64,000 nt of DNA, from assembly GCA_018268375.1 (NCBI GenBank), contig JAFDWS010000001.1, positions 462,627 through 526,626 of the forward strand, given 5' to 3'. The stretch is from Armatimonadota bacterium. GTDB lineage: Bacteria; Armatimonadota; Fimbriimonadia; Fimbriimonadales; Fimbriimonadaceae. The notes under the pieces are model-generated. The model saw only the letters and a program-made list of their open reading frames with translations, was not told where the DNA came from and made no database searches. Position 1 is the stretch's first letter. Every line of letters begins with the position of its first letter. This document shows, piece after piece, positions 17,244-25,614 of this stretch. Made by a program: the position numbers and the translations under genes.

Positions 17244-17960
17244 TCACCGGGCGCAAAGAAGGATAGCGCAAGCCGCAGCCACGGCCGTGTCGACCCGAAG
17301 GACGCGGGGCCCTAGTCCCACCGCCCGGCTACCGATCAGTGCGACCTCACGAGGCGCCCAACCGCCTTCCGGACCGACCACGACCGTCAGTTCGTTTCCG
17401 ACTGCGGCAAGTGGCTCGCTGACGCCTTCCACCTCGCTGAGCACCACTGCTTCTGGCATCTGGTTGAGCACGGACTCGAGACTCTGGGCCCAACGAAATG
17501 TGGGCAACGAGGTTCTGAAGGAGACTTCTGCGGCCTCACGCGAGATGCGCGCTAGACGCTCCGTCTTCTGGGCGGCCTTGCCCGCTTCCCACCTCACGAC
17601 TGAGCGATCGGACGGAAATAGCACGAAGGCTTTCGCGCCAAGTTCGGTCGCCATGCGGACAGACTCCTCCAGCTTCTCCGGCTTCGGCAACGCAAGTGCC
17701 AATGTCAAGGCGAGGACAGGCTCAGTGTCTGGTCTCAGCGTTTCAATCAGCTCGACGCCTCGGCCCCTCAATCGACACCTCAGCAACCTGCCATCGCCCG
17801 GCAGCAGGGCAACTTGGTCTCCGGTCGAAAGGCGCAAGACCTTGTGGAACTTGTCGAACTCCTCCTTGGGCAGTTCCCAATCCTCGTCGAACTGCTCTGG
17901 CAAGGCGCCAACGAAGGCCCTGGGAAGAGCCCTTACAGGGAGAAAGTCGCCGCCACCCAT
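17244..17960 (-). CDS. rsmE: 16S rRNA (uracil-1498 N3) methyltransferase
   Basis: RsmE, 238 residues, a SPOUT methyltransferase for U1498. An N-terminal PUA-like part (residues 1-70, with [20 protein letters not shown]) precedes the knotted domain with [12 protein letters not shown], the [16 protein letters not shown] strand, [14 protein letters not shown] and [15 protein letters not shown]. The start overlaps prmA by 28 bp; no closer in-frame start exists. The segment LSEVEG at about residue 173 matches the reading of a repeat seen at about 3555, discussed in the findings. Confidence 0.93.
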   Translation of the reverse strand: MGGGDFLPVRALPRAFVGALPEQFDEDWELPKEEFDKFHKVLRLSTGDQVALLPGDGRLLRCRLRGRGVELIETLRPDTEPVLALTLALALPKPEKLEESVRMATELGAKAFVLFPSDRSVVRWEAGKAAQKTERLARISREAAEVSFRTSLPTFRWAQSLESVLNQMPEAVVLSEVEGVSEPLAAVGNELTVVVGPEGGWAPREVALIGSRAVGLGPRVLRVDTAVAAACAILLCAR

Positions 17961-18769
17961 TCACCCTCCTCCAGTTCCTCGCGCAACTGAAATCCGACGC
18001 GCTCGCAGGCCGTCCTTACATCCGGCCAATTGTCCTTGATGATCCCGCTCACAATCCACTGCCCAGCCGCAGCAATCCGTTGCCGGGCCTCCGGGGCAAG
18101 ACTGATCAGTGCCGCGCTGATGATGTTGCTCACGACAATATCAAACTGCTTGGTGGACGGTAGCGGCGCAAACCCCTTTCCTTCCAGAGTGGTGACTTCG
18201 CAGCGGTTTCGGAGGGCGTTTTCCCGAGCTGCGGTTACTGAGACGGGATCAATGTCGACCCCAAAGACCTCCTTTGCCCCAAGCATGGAAGCGGCGATCG
18301 ACAAGATACCGCTTCCACATCCGATGTCCGCGACTGTCTTCCCCGCACAATCTGCCCGGGCGAGCAATTCCATGCACATGCGGGTCGTGGGGTGGTCACC
18401 GGTGCCGAAAGCTTGGCCCGGATCTAGTTCGATCACCCGATCACCTGGACGTGACTCGAAGTCCTCCCAGGTCGGCTTCACCACGAACTCACCCAGCCGC
18501 TTCGGCTTGAAGAACTGTTTCCAAGACTCAGCCCAGTCCTCTTCCTCTACAGCCGAAGACTCGACCTCAGTAGCCCCGTAACCGCGGAGGGAGTCCGACA
18601 AAGATGCCAGTTCGTTTTCTGCCCCTGGCGGCAGATAAGCACTCATGGTGGGCGGGTCGTCGGTTTGAAGCGTGCCCGGCAGGCCGTGGGACTCAAAGAT
18701 GTGTGCCCACACCGACCAATCCTCTGGCTCGCAGGGCAAGACCGCGGTGACCTTCGTCCAGACGCTCAT
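17933..18769 (-). CDS. prmA: ribosomal protein L11 methyltransferase
   Basis: PrmA, 278 residues, trimethylates L11. An N-terminal substrate-recognition domain (about 1-95) precedes a class I SAM methyltransferase domain: [36 protein letters not shown] and [18 protein letters not shown]. The [16 protein letters not shown] region is the family NPPF-like position. It overlaps dnaJ by 4 bp and rsmE by 28 bp, so dnaJ-prmA-rsmE are one unit, an arrangement common in bacteria. Confidence 0.95.
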   Translation of the reverse strand: MSVWTKVTAVLPCEPEDWSVWAHIFESHGLPGTLQTDDPPTMSAYLPPGAENELASLSDSLRGYGATEVESSAVEEEDWAESWKQFFKPKRLGEFVVKPTWEDFESRPGDRVIELDPGQAFGTGDHPTTRMCMELLARADCAGKTVADIGCGSGILSIAASMLGAKEVFGVDIDPVSVTAARENALRNRCEVTTLEGKGFAPLPSTKQFDIVVSNIISAALISLAPEARQRIAAAGQWIVSGIIKDNWPDVRTACERVGFQLREELEEGEWVAATFSL

Positions 18770-19896
18770 TTCTTCTTCTTGCCGAAGAGGCCGCCGAGGA
18801 ACCCTGAGGACTCCACGCCCTTTGGAACCGGCTCGCCTCTTCCTTCAGCGAACTCGCGGAGGAGCTCGGCGTCCCTCTCCGAAATCTTGCGCGGAACAAC
18901 CACGTTGAACTGCACGATCAGGTCGCCACGGTTGCTGCCCCTCACGTTGGGCAGGCCCTCTCCTCGAATGCGTGTCAAGGCCCCCGGCTGTGTCCCGGGC
19001 TCGACGACGACAGTTAACGAACCGGTCAGCCCCTCTACTTCCACCGTGTCGCCAATAGCGGCCTGAGAAAATGTAATGTTGTACGAGGTGGCGAGCTCCC
19101 TGCCGTGGCGCTCGAAGCGAGAGTCCTCCTGGACATCGATGACGACGTAGAGATCACCGGGTCGACCAAGGCCGGTTCCGTCCGAGCCCTTGCCCGTGAC
19201 CCTCATGGCGGTGCCCTCCTCTACGCCAGGCGGGATTGTGATCGAGAGCTTCTCAGTAACGACCTCAAGTCCCTTTCCCTTGCAGACACTGCACGGCGTC
19301 GGAATGGTCTGCCCAGTCCCCTGACAGGTAGGGCACTGTGTCGAAGTGCGGATCGAACCAATGAACGTTTGTTGAACGCGTGTCACCTGGCCGGAGCCGC
19401 TGCACGTGCGACACGTCTCAGGCGAAGTGCCTGGGGCCGCTCCGCTACCCTCACAGTTGGCGCATTTGGCCATGCGCTTGTAAGTGACGGTGCGCTCGGC
19501 CCCGGACAGAACTTCGTTGAGACTGATCCTGACCTCGCTGCGGTGGTCTTCGCCGTCCCGCCCTGCCCGCTGGTTGCCCCTCGAGCGGCCAGTGAACATC
19601 TCCTCCATCATTCCGAAGATGTCGCTGAAGCCGCCCGCACCGCCAAAGAAGTCACCCGGGTTGACTCCGCCGCCGGCGTCGTCCGTCACTCCAAATTGGT
19701 CAAAACGGGCACGCTTGTCCGGGTCGGACAAAACGGAGTAGGCGACGGAGACCTCCTTGAACTTCTCCTCCGCTTCGGGGCTGTTCGGGTTGACGTCAGG
19801 GTGGTACTGCCTGGCCAGCTTGCGATAAGCGCTCTTGATCTGATCGGCCGAAGCGTCGCGCGGCACTCCGAGCACGCTATACGGATCTTGGGACAT
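18766..19896 (-). CDS. dnaJ: chaperone protein DnaJ
   Basis: A full-length 376-residue DnaJ, Hsp40 co-chaperone of DnaK. The J domain occupies residues 2-68 with the YHPDVNP tripeptide motif, followed by a Gly/Phe-rich linker ([18 protein letters not shown]). The zinc domain has all four CxxCxGxG repeats ([32 protein letters not shown]), and the C-terminal substrate-binding domain follows. dnaK and grpE are not adjacent; instead dnaJ follows rpoZ by 2 bp and overlaps prmA. Confidence 0.97.
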   Translation of the reverse strand: MSQDPYSVLGVPRDASADQIKSAYRKLARQYHPDVNPNSPEAEEKFKEVSVAYSVLSDPDKRARFDQFGVTDDAGGGVNPGDFFGGAGGFSDIFGMMEEMFTGRSRGNQRAGRDGEDHRSEVRISLNEVLSGAERTVTYKRMAKCANCEGSGAAPGTSPETCRTCSGSGQVTRVQQTFIGSIRTSTQCPTCQGTGQTIPTPCSVCKGKGLEVVTEKLSITIPPGVEEGTAMRVTGKGSDGTGLGRPGDLYVVIDVQEDSRFERHGRELATSYNITFSQAAIGDTVEVEGLTGSLTVVVEPGTQPGALTRIRGEGLPNVRGSNRGDLIVQFNVVVPRKISERDAELLREFAEGRGEPVPKGVESSGFLGGLFGKKKK

Positions 19897-19898
19897 CG

Positions 19899-20402
19899 CT
19901 AAACTTCGGTGACCTGGTCCTCTTCTACGCCCTCTTCCTCTTGCTCGGCCAGATCGTCAAGACTGATTTCTGCGTCGTCGGTGACAGCGGGAACCTCTTC
20001 TTCAACGTCCAACAGGTCGACCAATTCGGCGACGGCGTCCTCATCCTCGGCCTCTTCGTGAACCTCTTCTTCTTCAAGTCCGACCGCGGTGAGGTCGATG
20101 TCCTCTTCGATCGCAGGAAGGAGGAGGCCGACATCGGCGATGTCCAGGGCTTCGAGAGCGCTGTAGTCGCCCGACTCGATGACCTCGGCGCCTTCGGCCA
20201 CCATGATCGGCTTGATCTTTCCGGCCGCGATCTCGGCGAGCGCGATGCTCAGAGGATGGCCGCTATCGATCCTAACCAGGGGCGGTGCGCCTTCCTTGAT
20301 CTGCTTGGCTCGCTTTGCCGCCAGGTTCGCCAACACGAACGGACCGTACTCGACGTTGTTCAGTTTGTCGGGATGGGGCAGAATCTTCTCGCCTTGGGCC
20401 AT
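19899..20402 (-). CDS. rpoZ: RNA polymerase omega subunit with acidic tail
   Basis: The N-terminal 75 residues match omega. [17 protein letters not shown] is the conserved helix that clamps the beta' subunit, followed by [17 protein letters not shown]. The ATG at 20402 is chosen because the family begins there and a -10 box sits 12 nt before it; the longer upstream frame has no support. Residues about 85-167 are an unusual, strongly acidic Glu/Asp tail that doubles the normal length. It heads the rpoZ-dnaJ-prmA-rsmE-rph-rdgB-MFS run. Confidence 0.85.
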   Translation of the reverse strand: MAQGEKILPHPDKLNNVEYGPFVLANLAAKRAKQIKEGAPPLVRIDSGHPLSIALAEIAAGKIKPIMVAEGAEVIESGDYSALEALDIADVGLLLPAIEEDIDLTAVGLEEEEVHEEAEDEDAVAELVDLLDVEEEVPAVTDDAEISLDDLAEQEEEGVEEDQVTEV

Positions 20403-20414
20403 GGGGAATCGCAC

Positions 20415-20420
20415 ATTGTA
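20415..20420 (-). promoter_or_regulatory. -10 box TACAAT before rpoZ
   Basis: On the minus strand TACAAT ends 12 nt before the rpoZ ATG, with no Shine-Dalgarno sequence. This implies an mRNA with few or no leader bases for the whole operon. Confidence 0.55.
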
Positions 20421-20610
20421 CCCGTGAGTCGCCCACCTATCTGGCCGAACGGGACTGCCCCCCTCCGAGTTGCTTTCTAATGTCCTAAAAATCCAGTCTA
20501 ATAATCGAACGCGAACCGCTGGCTTAGCGTCGTAACGACAGTACAAATGGCAGGGTGCTTACCGCGCCCCGTTCCTTTGTGCCTCAAGTTACTTTCCGAG
20601 GAGAAGTCAA

Positions 20611-21300
20611 ATGAAATCCAAATACGTTGCAACTCTGCCGTTGTTGTTCGTCGGCGTCGCCGCCCAGGCGCAGAGCCTCGACCAGATCACGGGGACGACA
20701 TCAAGTGGCCAGGGGCTGGTTTCCCAGGTCTTCGGCGACTTTCCGACCTTCAACTCGTCGGTGGTCGACAACTATTCCGGAGGCGGGACGATCACGCAGT
20801 TCAGCGCTGCCGTCATCGTGGACGGCTTTCCCACTTTCCGGGACTGGAACGCCAACAACCCGAATTACAGGATCTCGACGTATGCTTCGCTCAACGACGC
20901 CATCAACGGGGTGGCGGCCGCGAGCGTCAACGCTCAGATCGCGTCGTTCGCCTTGAACTATCAAGGCTATGGCGACAACACCGCCCTCATCACTTTCACT
21001 GGTCTCGGGCTCAACGCACCGAACAATGGCTGGGTCGGCCTCCAAGGACTCGGCGACTTCGGTACCTCCCGAGAGATCTATGTCCTCGACAGTTCGGGCG
21101 GCACGCCCGGCGACAACAATGCCGAGCTCGTGAACCCTGCCGGCGGCTTTGCTCTTCCTGGCAACCATCTTCCCTACAACCACATGCCCGGCTACCTGGG
21201 GAACGCTTCTTATGCCTTTCAGGTCGTGCCCGAGCCCGGCACGATGATCGCCCTCGGAGCGGGCCTAGCCGCCCTCGCTGCCCGTCGGCGCAAAGCCTGA
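20611..21300 (+). CDS. PEP-CTERM sorted exported protein
   Basis: A 229-residue exported protein. It has a signal peptide (SKYVATLPLLFVGVAAQAQ) and a classic C-terminal PEP-CTERM sorting tag: VPEPGTMIALGAGLA followed by a short hydrophobic run and a terminal RRRKA. Such proteins are processed by exosortase and often end up in the matrix or surface layer. The body is Asn/Gly/Ser-rich with no catalytic motif I can see. A strong ribosome site (GAGGAGAAG) lies 7-8 nt before the ATG, unlike most genes here. The matching exosortase is not in this window. Confidence 0.88.
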   Translation: MKSKYVATLPLLFVGVAAQAQSLDQITGTTSSGQGLVSQVFGDFPTFNSSVVDNYSGGGTITQFSAAVIVDGFPTFRDWNANNPNYRISTYASLNDAINGVAAASVNAQIASFALNYQGYGDNTALITFTGLGLNAPNNGWVGLQGLGDFGTSREIYVLDSSGGTPGDNNAELVNPAGGFALPGNHLPYNHMPGYLGNASYAFQVVPEPGTMIALGAGLAALAARRRKA

Positions 21301-21312
21301 CAGGCTTGGTCT

Positions 21313-21335
21313 GGGCCGTCACCCGATGACGGCCC
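21313..21335. terminator. hairpin between convergent genes
   Basis: GGGCCGTCA (21313-21321) pairs with TGACGGCCC (21327-21335) around a 5-nt loop, followed on the plus strand by GGACTTCTTCC. It overlaps the last codons of the minus-strand gene ending at 21319. Confidence 0.55.
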
Positions 21336-22395
21336 GGACTTCTTCCTTGCCCTTCTTGTTCACCCGCCAAATGAAGGCGTCGAGCACATAGTGGGTGACT
21401 TGGGGCATGGTCAAGAGAGGGACGAGTATCGCCAGTGCCGTCGCCGATACCTGGAAAGTCCAGTGGCCAAAAATGTCAGCGTGCTCCTGCCACACGAGCC
21501 AATCCCAAATGGCCTCCTCGAAATAGGCCAGCAGCCCGAGCGCGACCACATAGAACGGGATGTACTTGAGCTGGAAGAACTTGAGGAACGAGTTCTTGGC
21601 ATGGACCTGGTTCGAGCGCTTCCTGTACTGGTAGATCCAAATCAGGGCCATGTAGGGGACGCCGTGGGAGACGATGTTGATCAAGGTGAACGTCAAGTCG
21701 CCGTTGAAGAGGATGATGCCGGTGCTCCAGGCGGCCGCCGTCGCCCCGAGCAAAAGGCATTTGCCAGCATTGAAGGTGCCCGTCTGGCGCCACTTTACGA
21801 ACTCTTTGACTGCAAAGCCCACAAGGCTCGCGACGTAAACGACAAGGCAGACCCGCTCAGGCACGACCGATGGGATATGGACGACGTCAAAGTCGCTGAA
21901 CCACTGAAAGTTCCTGGGGTAGGTGTGCCAGTACAGCAAGGGGTAGAGCGTCGCCAAGTAGATTGCGACCTGGTCGATTCGATAGCTCAGGTCGCCGACG
22001 GGTTCTCCACGCCGGTAGAGCATCATGAACCCGTATTGCTGCCTCACGAAGTGATAGATGGCGAAATACGCCACCAGTGACCAAAAGAGCTTGGGGCCCC
22101 AGACGACATAGACGAGGATCCCAGCGAGCCACGAGACGGTCGGCGCGACGAGGTAGAGCGTGCGCCTCCGCTTGAACTCCTCCTTGTCCAGGTAAGTCCG
22201 GAAGAGCGAGCTGTAGACATGAGCGACGTCGATCCCAAGCACGAGAAGGATCCAGAGCCAGGGCGGGGTCTCGTTGATGGTCGCGATCTTGGGGCCCCAG
22301 ACAAGCACGATCGCGGTCACCGCGACCGGTGGCCCGATGATCGCGGCTAAATCGAACTTGGGCGAGAAAATCCAGGGCGTAGAGACGCGCATCAC
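21319..22395 (-). CDS. polytopic membrane protein of unknown function
   Basis: A 358-residue protein with about nine or ten hydrophobic helices, for example AIIGPPVAVTAIVLVWG, WLWILLVLGIDVAHVYSSL and FWSLVAYFAIYHFVRQQYG. Histidines and aromatic residues cluster in the membrane segments (AHVYSS, YHFVRQQYGF, NIVSHGVPYMAL, THYVLDAFIW). That pattern occurs in some heme or quinone-binding and desaturase-like enzymes, but I cannot assign a family. The start overlaps the stop of the GyrI-like gene by 4 bp, so they are co-expressed. Confidence 0.75.
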   Translation of the reverse strand: MMRVSTPWIFSPKFDLAAIIGPPVAVTAIVLVWGPKIATINETPPWLWILLVLGIDVAHVYSSLFRTYLDKEEFKRRRTLYLVAPTVSWLAGILVYVVWGPKLFWSLVAYFAIYHFVRQQYGFMMLYRRGEPVGDLSYRIDQVAIYLATLYPLLYWHTYPRNFQWFSDFDVVHIPSVVPERVCLVVYVASLVGFAVKEFVKWRQTGTFNAGKCLLLGATAAAWSTGIILFNGDLTFTLINIVSHGVPYMALIWIYQYRKRSNQVHAKNSFLKFFQLKYIPFYVVALGLLAYFEEAIWDWLVWQEHADIFGHWTFQVSATALAILVPLLTMPQVTHYVLDAFIWRVNKKGKEEVRAVIG

Positions 22396-22865
22396 ACCAG
22401 CGGCATAAACAGTTCTGTGATCAACTTCTCGGGGGGCGTCTCACTCGCGTCGTTCAAGTACGCCTCAAAGGCAGGATCGTTCTCGCGAATCGCACGGTTA
22501 AGCTTGTGCTCGATCGTGGCGGTGAATTCTGTCCAGACACTGGCAAGGTTTTCGTAGCGACCGACGTAGCGGGTGGTCGCATAGGCGCCACCAGCCAAGC
22601 TTTCTTGGGTAAGCGCCAGCCCTCCGCTGTCCATGATCTTGTAGTCGAAAGGAACTTCGATGCAAGCCGCCGATCTCAGCTTGTCGACCGGCGTGTAGTC
22701 CGGATTGTCCCAGTAGACGCCAATCATCTTCTGGGGTGTCATGCCATGGGAGGCCGCCCAACCCCACAGCTGCTCGAAGACCGGCCCGATGTCGTCGTAA
22801 GACCCTGTGTGCCGCAGCATGATGACCGGCTGGGGCGGGCGGTCAATGATTTGAACCTGAACCAC
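22392..22865 (-). CDS. GyrI-like effector-binding domain protein
   Basis: A 157-residue stand-alone GyrI-like/AraC effector-binding domain (SHV2 fold), the ligand-binding half of SoxR/MerR/AraC-type regulators without the DNA-binding part. Seen are IIDRPPQPVIMLRHTGSYDD, PVFEQLWGWAASHGM, MIGVYWDNPDYTP, LRSAACIEVP and GGAYATTRYVGRYEN, all in family order. Some relatives bind or hydrolyse small hydrophobic compounds. The start is a GTG with a -10 box TAGAAT ending 6 nt before it, overlapping the stop codon of the preceding gene. Confidence 0.88.
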   Translation of the reverse strand: MVQVQIIDRPPQPVIMLRHTGSYDDIGPVFEQLWGWAASHGMTPQKMIGVYWDNPDYTPVDKLRSAACIEVPFDYKIMDSGGLALTQESLAGGAYATTRYVGRYENLASVWTEFTATIEHKLNRAIRENDPAFEAYLNDASETPPEKLITELFMPLV

Positions 22866-22871
22866 TGCAAA

Positions 22872-22877
22872 ATTCTA
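22872..22877 (-). promoter_or_regulatory. -10 box TAGAAT that contains the upstream stop codon
   Basis: On the minus strand TAGAAT ends 6 nt before the GTG start of the GyrI-like gene. Its first three bases are the TAG stop of the ATP-grasp gene. Confidence 0.45.
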
Positions 22878-24032
22878 CTTTGTCGAGGAGCGCGGAAGGA
22901 ACAGGTGAGGAACGAACCGCGCGAGATCCTCGGTGATGGGCCCGTCCGACTCCCTCACTCCTATCCCACATGAGCCACAGTCGACCACCCAAGAGCCAAT
23001 GACTGCGTGCCGATCCCCAAAGCGGGCCAAAGGCGCATAAGCCTGGTAGACAAACCCTCCTTCATCGTAAGGGCCCTCGGTTTCGATGATTTCATCGCCG
23101 TGAACGACCGTAACGTTTGACCCTTCCCTACCCAAAAGGGGCTTCTTGACGTAAGAAGCGAGGTCGTGAGGACCGTCCAGGTAACAGGGCAAGAGGTTCG
23201 GGTGACCTGGGAACAACTCCCAGAGCACAGCGAGGACGGCTTTGTTCGAGAGGGCCATCTTCCAGATCGGCTCGATCCAATTCGTAGTGCCATACGACTG
23301 GAGCGCTGCAGGCCCGAACTCGTCTTCAAGCATCCACTCCCAAGGATAGAGCTTGAACATCGTCTCTATGTCCTTTCCTGCGTCATCGACAAACCGTCCG
23401 AGCAACGAATCCCAACCGACCTGCCGCATCTGCAGCAATTTCACGTCAAGCCCGGCCTCGGCGGCCGTGTCCATCATGACCGCGGTCGTCATCACGTCTT
23501 CGGCCACGTCCATGCAACCGAAGTGGACCATTCCGGATTTGAGGTACCCCTCGCTCTTCAACGCCGACCATTTGGCCACGAGTGCCTCCCAAATGGAATT
23601 AAACTGATCGGCCTCAGGCTCGGTCTCCTGGAGCCAGTGCCACTGGATGACCGCCGCCTCCAACAGGGAGGTCGGAGTGTCGGCGTTGTATTCGAGCAGC
23701 TTTGGGGGACTCGTGCCGTCATAGGCGAGGTCGAAACGACCGTAGATCGCGGGGGGGTCCGCGTCCCATGCTTGGGCGATCACTTGGTGAGCGGCGCTAG
23801 GAATCCCCAGGCGCCCTAGGGTCTCCGTCTCGATGAGGTGCTCCACCGCCGACAGGCACATCTCGTGAAGCTCGTTTGTCGCAGACTCGAGTTGGTCGAT
23901 TTCCTCGGGTTCGAAAACGTACATCGCGGATTCGTCCCAGTAAGGATCGCCCCCGATGCTGTGATAGAGTAGCCCCAGCTTTTCAACCTTCCCGGCCCAA
24001 TCGGGGCGAGGAGACCTCTCCTCGCGGCGCAT
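22875..24032 (-). CDS. glutathionylspermidine synthase-like ATP-grasp protein (YgiC/YjfC type)
   Basis: A 385-residue member of the glutathionylspermidine synthase-like C-terminal domain family, an ATP-grasp ligase. Hallmarks are the N-terminal YWDESAMYVFEPEEID, the YGRFDLAYDG and LLEYNADTPTSLLEA motifs, WMLEDEFGPA, HPNLLPCYLDGP, the VKKPLLGREGSNV ATP-grasp loop and the C-terminal block with QAYAPLARF. E. coli YgiC and YjfC lack the amidase half, as here, and their substrate is uncertain. The start overlaps the stop of a small lipoprotein gene by one base (TAATG), mirroring the ygiB-ygiC pair. Confidence 0.9.
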   Translation of the reverse strand: MRREERSPRPDWAGKVEKLGLLYHSIGGDPYWDESAMYVFEPEEIDQLESATNELHEMCLSAVEHLIETETLGRLGIPSAAHQVIAQAWDADPPAIYGRFDLAYDGTSPPKLLEYNADTPTSLLEAAVIQWHWLQETEPEADQFNSIWEALVAKWSALKSEGYLKSGMVHFGCMDVAEDVMTTAVMMDTAAEAGLDVKLLQMRQVGWDSLLGRFVDDAGKDIETMFKLYPWEWMLEDEFGPAALQSYGTTNWIEPIWKMALSNKAVLAVLWELFPGHPNLLPCYLDGPHDLASYVKKPLLGREGSNVTVVHGDEIIETEGPYDEGGFVYQAYAPLARFGDRHAVIGSWVVDCGSCGIGVRESDGPITEDLARFVPHLFLPRSSTK

Positions 24033-24259
24033 TAGCTGCCGAAGCTGCTGCCCGTGGTGCCGCTGGTGCTGTCAGAGCCGCCAAAGCCGCCTGTGCGGAT
24101 GTAGTGGGCGCCTGCATAGCTGCTGCCCGAGCGGCACATTGAATCCGGAAGCACGTTGCCTTGGGCATCGACGCACTTTTGGCTGGAGCAGCCTTGAACC
24201 GTAAGGGAAGCCGCCATGGCGGCGACCAGAGTGGCGGGCACGCGGTGGGACTTCTTCAT
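24032..24259 (-). CDS. small lipoprotein (YgiB-position partner)
   Basis: A 75-residue lipoprotein. The signal peptide MKKSHRVPATLVAAMAASLT ends in the lipobox VQGC, with SS following the Cys. The mature part is Ser/Gly-rich with two further cysteines (KCVDAQGN, DSMCRSG). It precedes the ATP-grasp gene with a TAATG overlap, as E. coli YgiB (DUF1190) precedes YgiC, but I cannot confirm DUF1190 homology from the sequence alone. TAAATT on the minus strand ends 11 nt before the ATG. Confidence 0.75.
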   Translation of the reverse strand: MKKSHRVPATLVAAMAASLTVQGCSSQKCVDAQGNVLPDSMCRSGSSYAGAHYIRTGGFGGSDSTSGTTGSSFGS

Positions 24260-24270
24260 CCGCGCCGGAA

Positions 24271-24276
24271 AATTTA
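24271..24276 (-). promoter_or_regulatory. -10 box TAAATT, near-leaderless start
   Basis: TANNNT hexamer on the minus strand ending 11 nt before the lipoprotein ATG at 24259. Confidence 0.4.
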
Positions 24277-24316
24277 CCTCAGAAAGCTCTCAAAGAAGCA
24301 CGAGAAGAGTGCTTGG

Positions 24317-24322
24317 TATGAT
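24317..24322 (+). promoter_or_regulatory. -10 box TATGAT, leaderless start
   Basis: TATGAT ends 6 nt before the ATG at 24329; no ribosome binding site fits in the gap. Confidence 0.55.
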
Positions 24323-24328
24323 GAGCCG

Positions 24329-25495
24329 ATGCCGGACTCCAGCTCTTGGCGCCCAGAGACACTCGCCCAGCACTTGGGAGAAGAGGAGTACATCCTGGGC
24401 GCGGTCACGCCGCCGATCTTCCAGAACTCCACCTTCGTTTTCGAGAACTGGGACCAGTTCATGGACGCCACCGAATACCGTGGCGGACCGCCCTACCACT
24501 ACAGCCGGATGTCCAATCCGACGTGCGAAGCGGCGGAGGTCAAGATCGCCGCCCTGGAGGGCACCGAGCGCTGCAAGCTCTTCGTCAGCGGCATGGCAGC
24601 GATCAGTACGACCATCCTCGCCAACGTCAAGGCCGGTGCGCACGTCGTCTGCGTGGACTCCTGCTACGGCCCCACGAAGCAATTCATCCAGGACTACCTG
24701 CCAAAGTTCGACGTGTCCTCCACCTATGTAGTCGGCGAAGACCCACAGGAGATCTTTGACGCTTGCCGACCGGAGACGACCTTGATCTATTTGGAGTCGC
24801 CGACGAGCATCGTCTTCCGGCTGCAGGACCTCGAAGCCGTCGGCAGCTTCGCCCGCTCGAAGGGGATCACGACCGCCATCGACAACACCTACTCTTCCCC
24901 GCTCTACCAGAATCCGGCCAAGTTCGGCATCGACTACGTTCTCCATACGGGTTCCAAATATTTAGGGGGCCATAGTGACTTGATCGCCGGAGCGATGTGC
25001 TGTTCTCAGGAGAAGATGGAGACCTTTACGATGACCGAGCTCCCCGTGCTCGGCAACACGCTCGGGCCGTTCCAGGCTTGGTTGGTCTTGAGAACGCTAC
25101 GGACGCTGCACCTGAAGATCAAGGCGATCGAGCAGACCGCGAACACCGTGGCGGCCTGGTTGAAAACGCGCCCGGAGGTGGAGCAAGTCTTCCACGTCGG
25201 GCTCGACGACCATCCCCAAAAATGCCTCCGAGACAAGCAAATGTCCGGCTCGACCGGCCTTCTCTCCTTTGTTCCAAAAGACCAGCGCCGCGAGAGCGTG
25301 CGTGCCATGACCGAAGCCATGCGCCTCTACCGGATCGGCGTCAGTTGGGGTGGCCATGAGTCGCTGGTGGTGCCACTTGAGTTCCAGGCGCTCGACTGGC
25401 CCGAGAAGAAGTGGGTGGTCCGGCTCTACAACGGCCTTGAGCACCCTGAAGACCTCATCGCAGACCTTGACCAGGCATTCGCGAAGGCCAAGTAG
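24329..25495 (+). CDS. PLP-dependent trans-sulfuration enzyme (cystathionine beta-lyase/gamma-synthase family)
   Basis: A 388-residue Cys/Met-metabolism PLP enzyme. Conserved features are TPPIFQNSTFVFEN, YHYSRMSNPT (Tyr and Arg binding the PLP phosphate), ALEGTERCKLFVSGMAAIST, YLESPTS, the AIDNTYSSPLYQNP Asp that pairs with the pyridine nitrogen, and HTGSKYLGGHSD with the Schiff-base Lys. Family members split or make cystathionine or handle homoserine esters and methionine; the exact reaction cannot be told from motifs alone. The leaderless ATG at 24329 is preferred to upstream starts, which overlap the divergent lipoprotein gene. Confidence 0.92.
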   Translation: MPDSSSWRPETLAQHLGEEEYILGAVTPPIFQNSTFVFENWDQFMDATEYRGGPPYHYSRMSNPTCEAAEVKIAALEGTERCKLFVSGMAAISTTILANVKAGAHVVCVDSCYGPTKQFIQDYLPKFDVSSTYVVGEDPQEIFDACRPETTLIYLESPTSIVFRLQDLEAVGSFARSKGITTAIDNTYSSPLYQNPAKFGIDYVLHTGSKYLGGHSDLIAGAMCCSQEKMETFTMTELPVLGNTLGPFQAWLVLRTLRTLHLKIKAIEQTANTVAAWLKTRPEVEQVFHVGLDDHPQKCLRDKQMSGSTGLLSFVPKDQRRESVRAMTEAMRLYRIGVSWGGHESLVVPLEFQALDWPEKKWVVRLYNGLEHPEDLIADLDQAFAKAK

Positions 25496-25506
25496 CCGGC
25501 GATCAG

Positions 25507-25582
25507 GGGTAGCCGCCGACGTCCAGGGTAGCCGCCGACGTCCAGGGTAGCCGCCGACGTCCAGGGTAGCCGCCCGCGTCCC
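25507..25582 (+). repeat. 19-bp tandem repeat, four copies
   Basis: The unit GGGTAGCCGCCGACGTCCA repeats at 25507, 25526 and 25545 exactly, with a fourth diverged copy at 25564-25582. The sequence GTCGGCGG at 25583 and the reversed end GGCGCTACCC at 25611 can fold back on the repeats. It fills most of the gap between two convergent genes. Confidence 0.9.
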
Positions 25583-25614
25583 GTCGGCGGTTCTGTCCGA
25601 TGGGACATCAGGCG

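Noticed and set aside
25507..25582. CRISPR-like array
   Set aside because: The 19-bp copies are directly adjacent with no unique spacers, so this is a simple tandem repeat.
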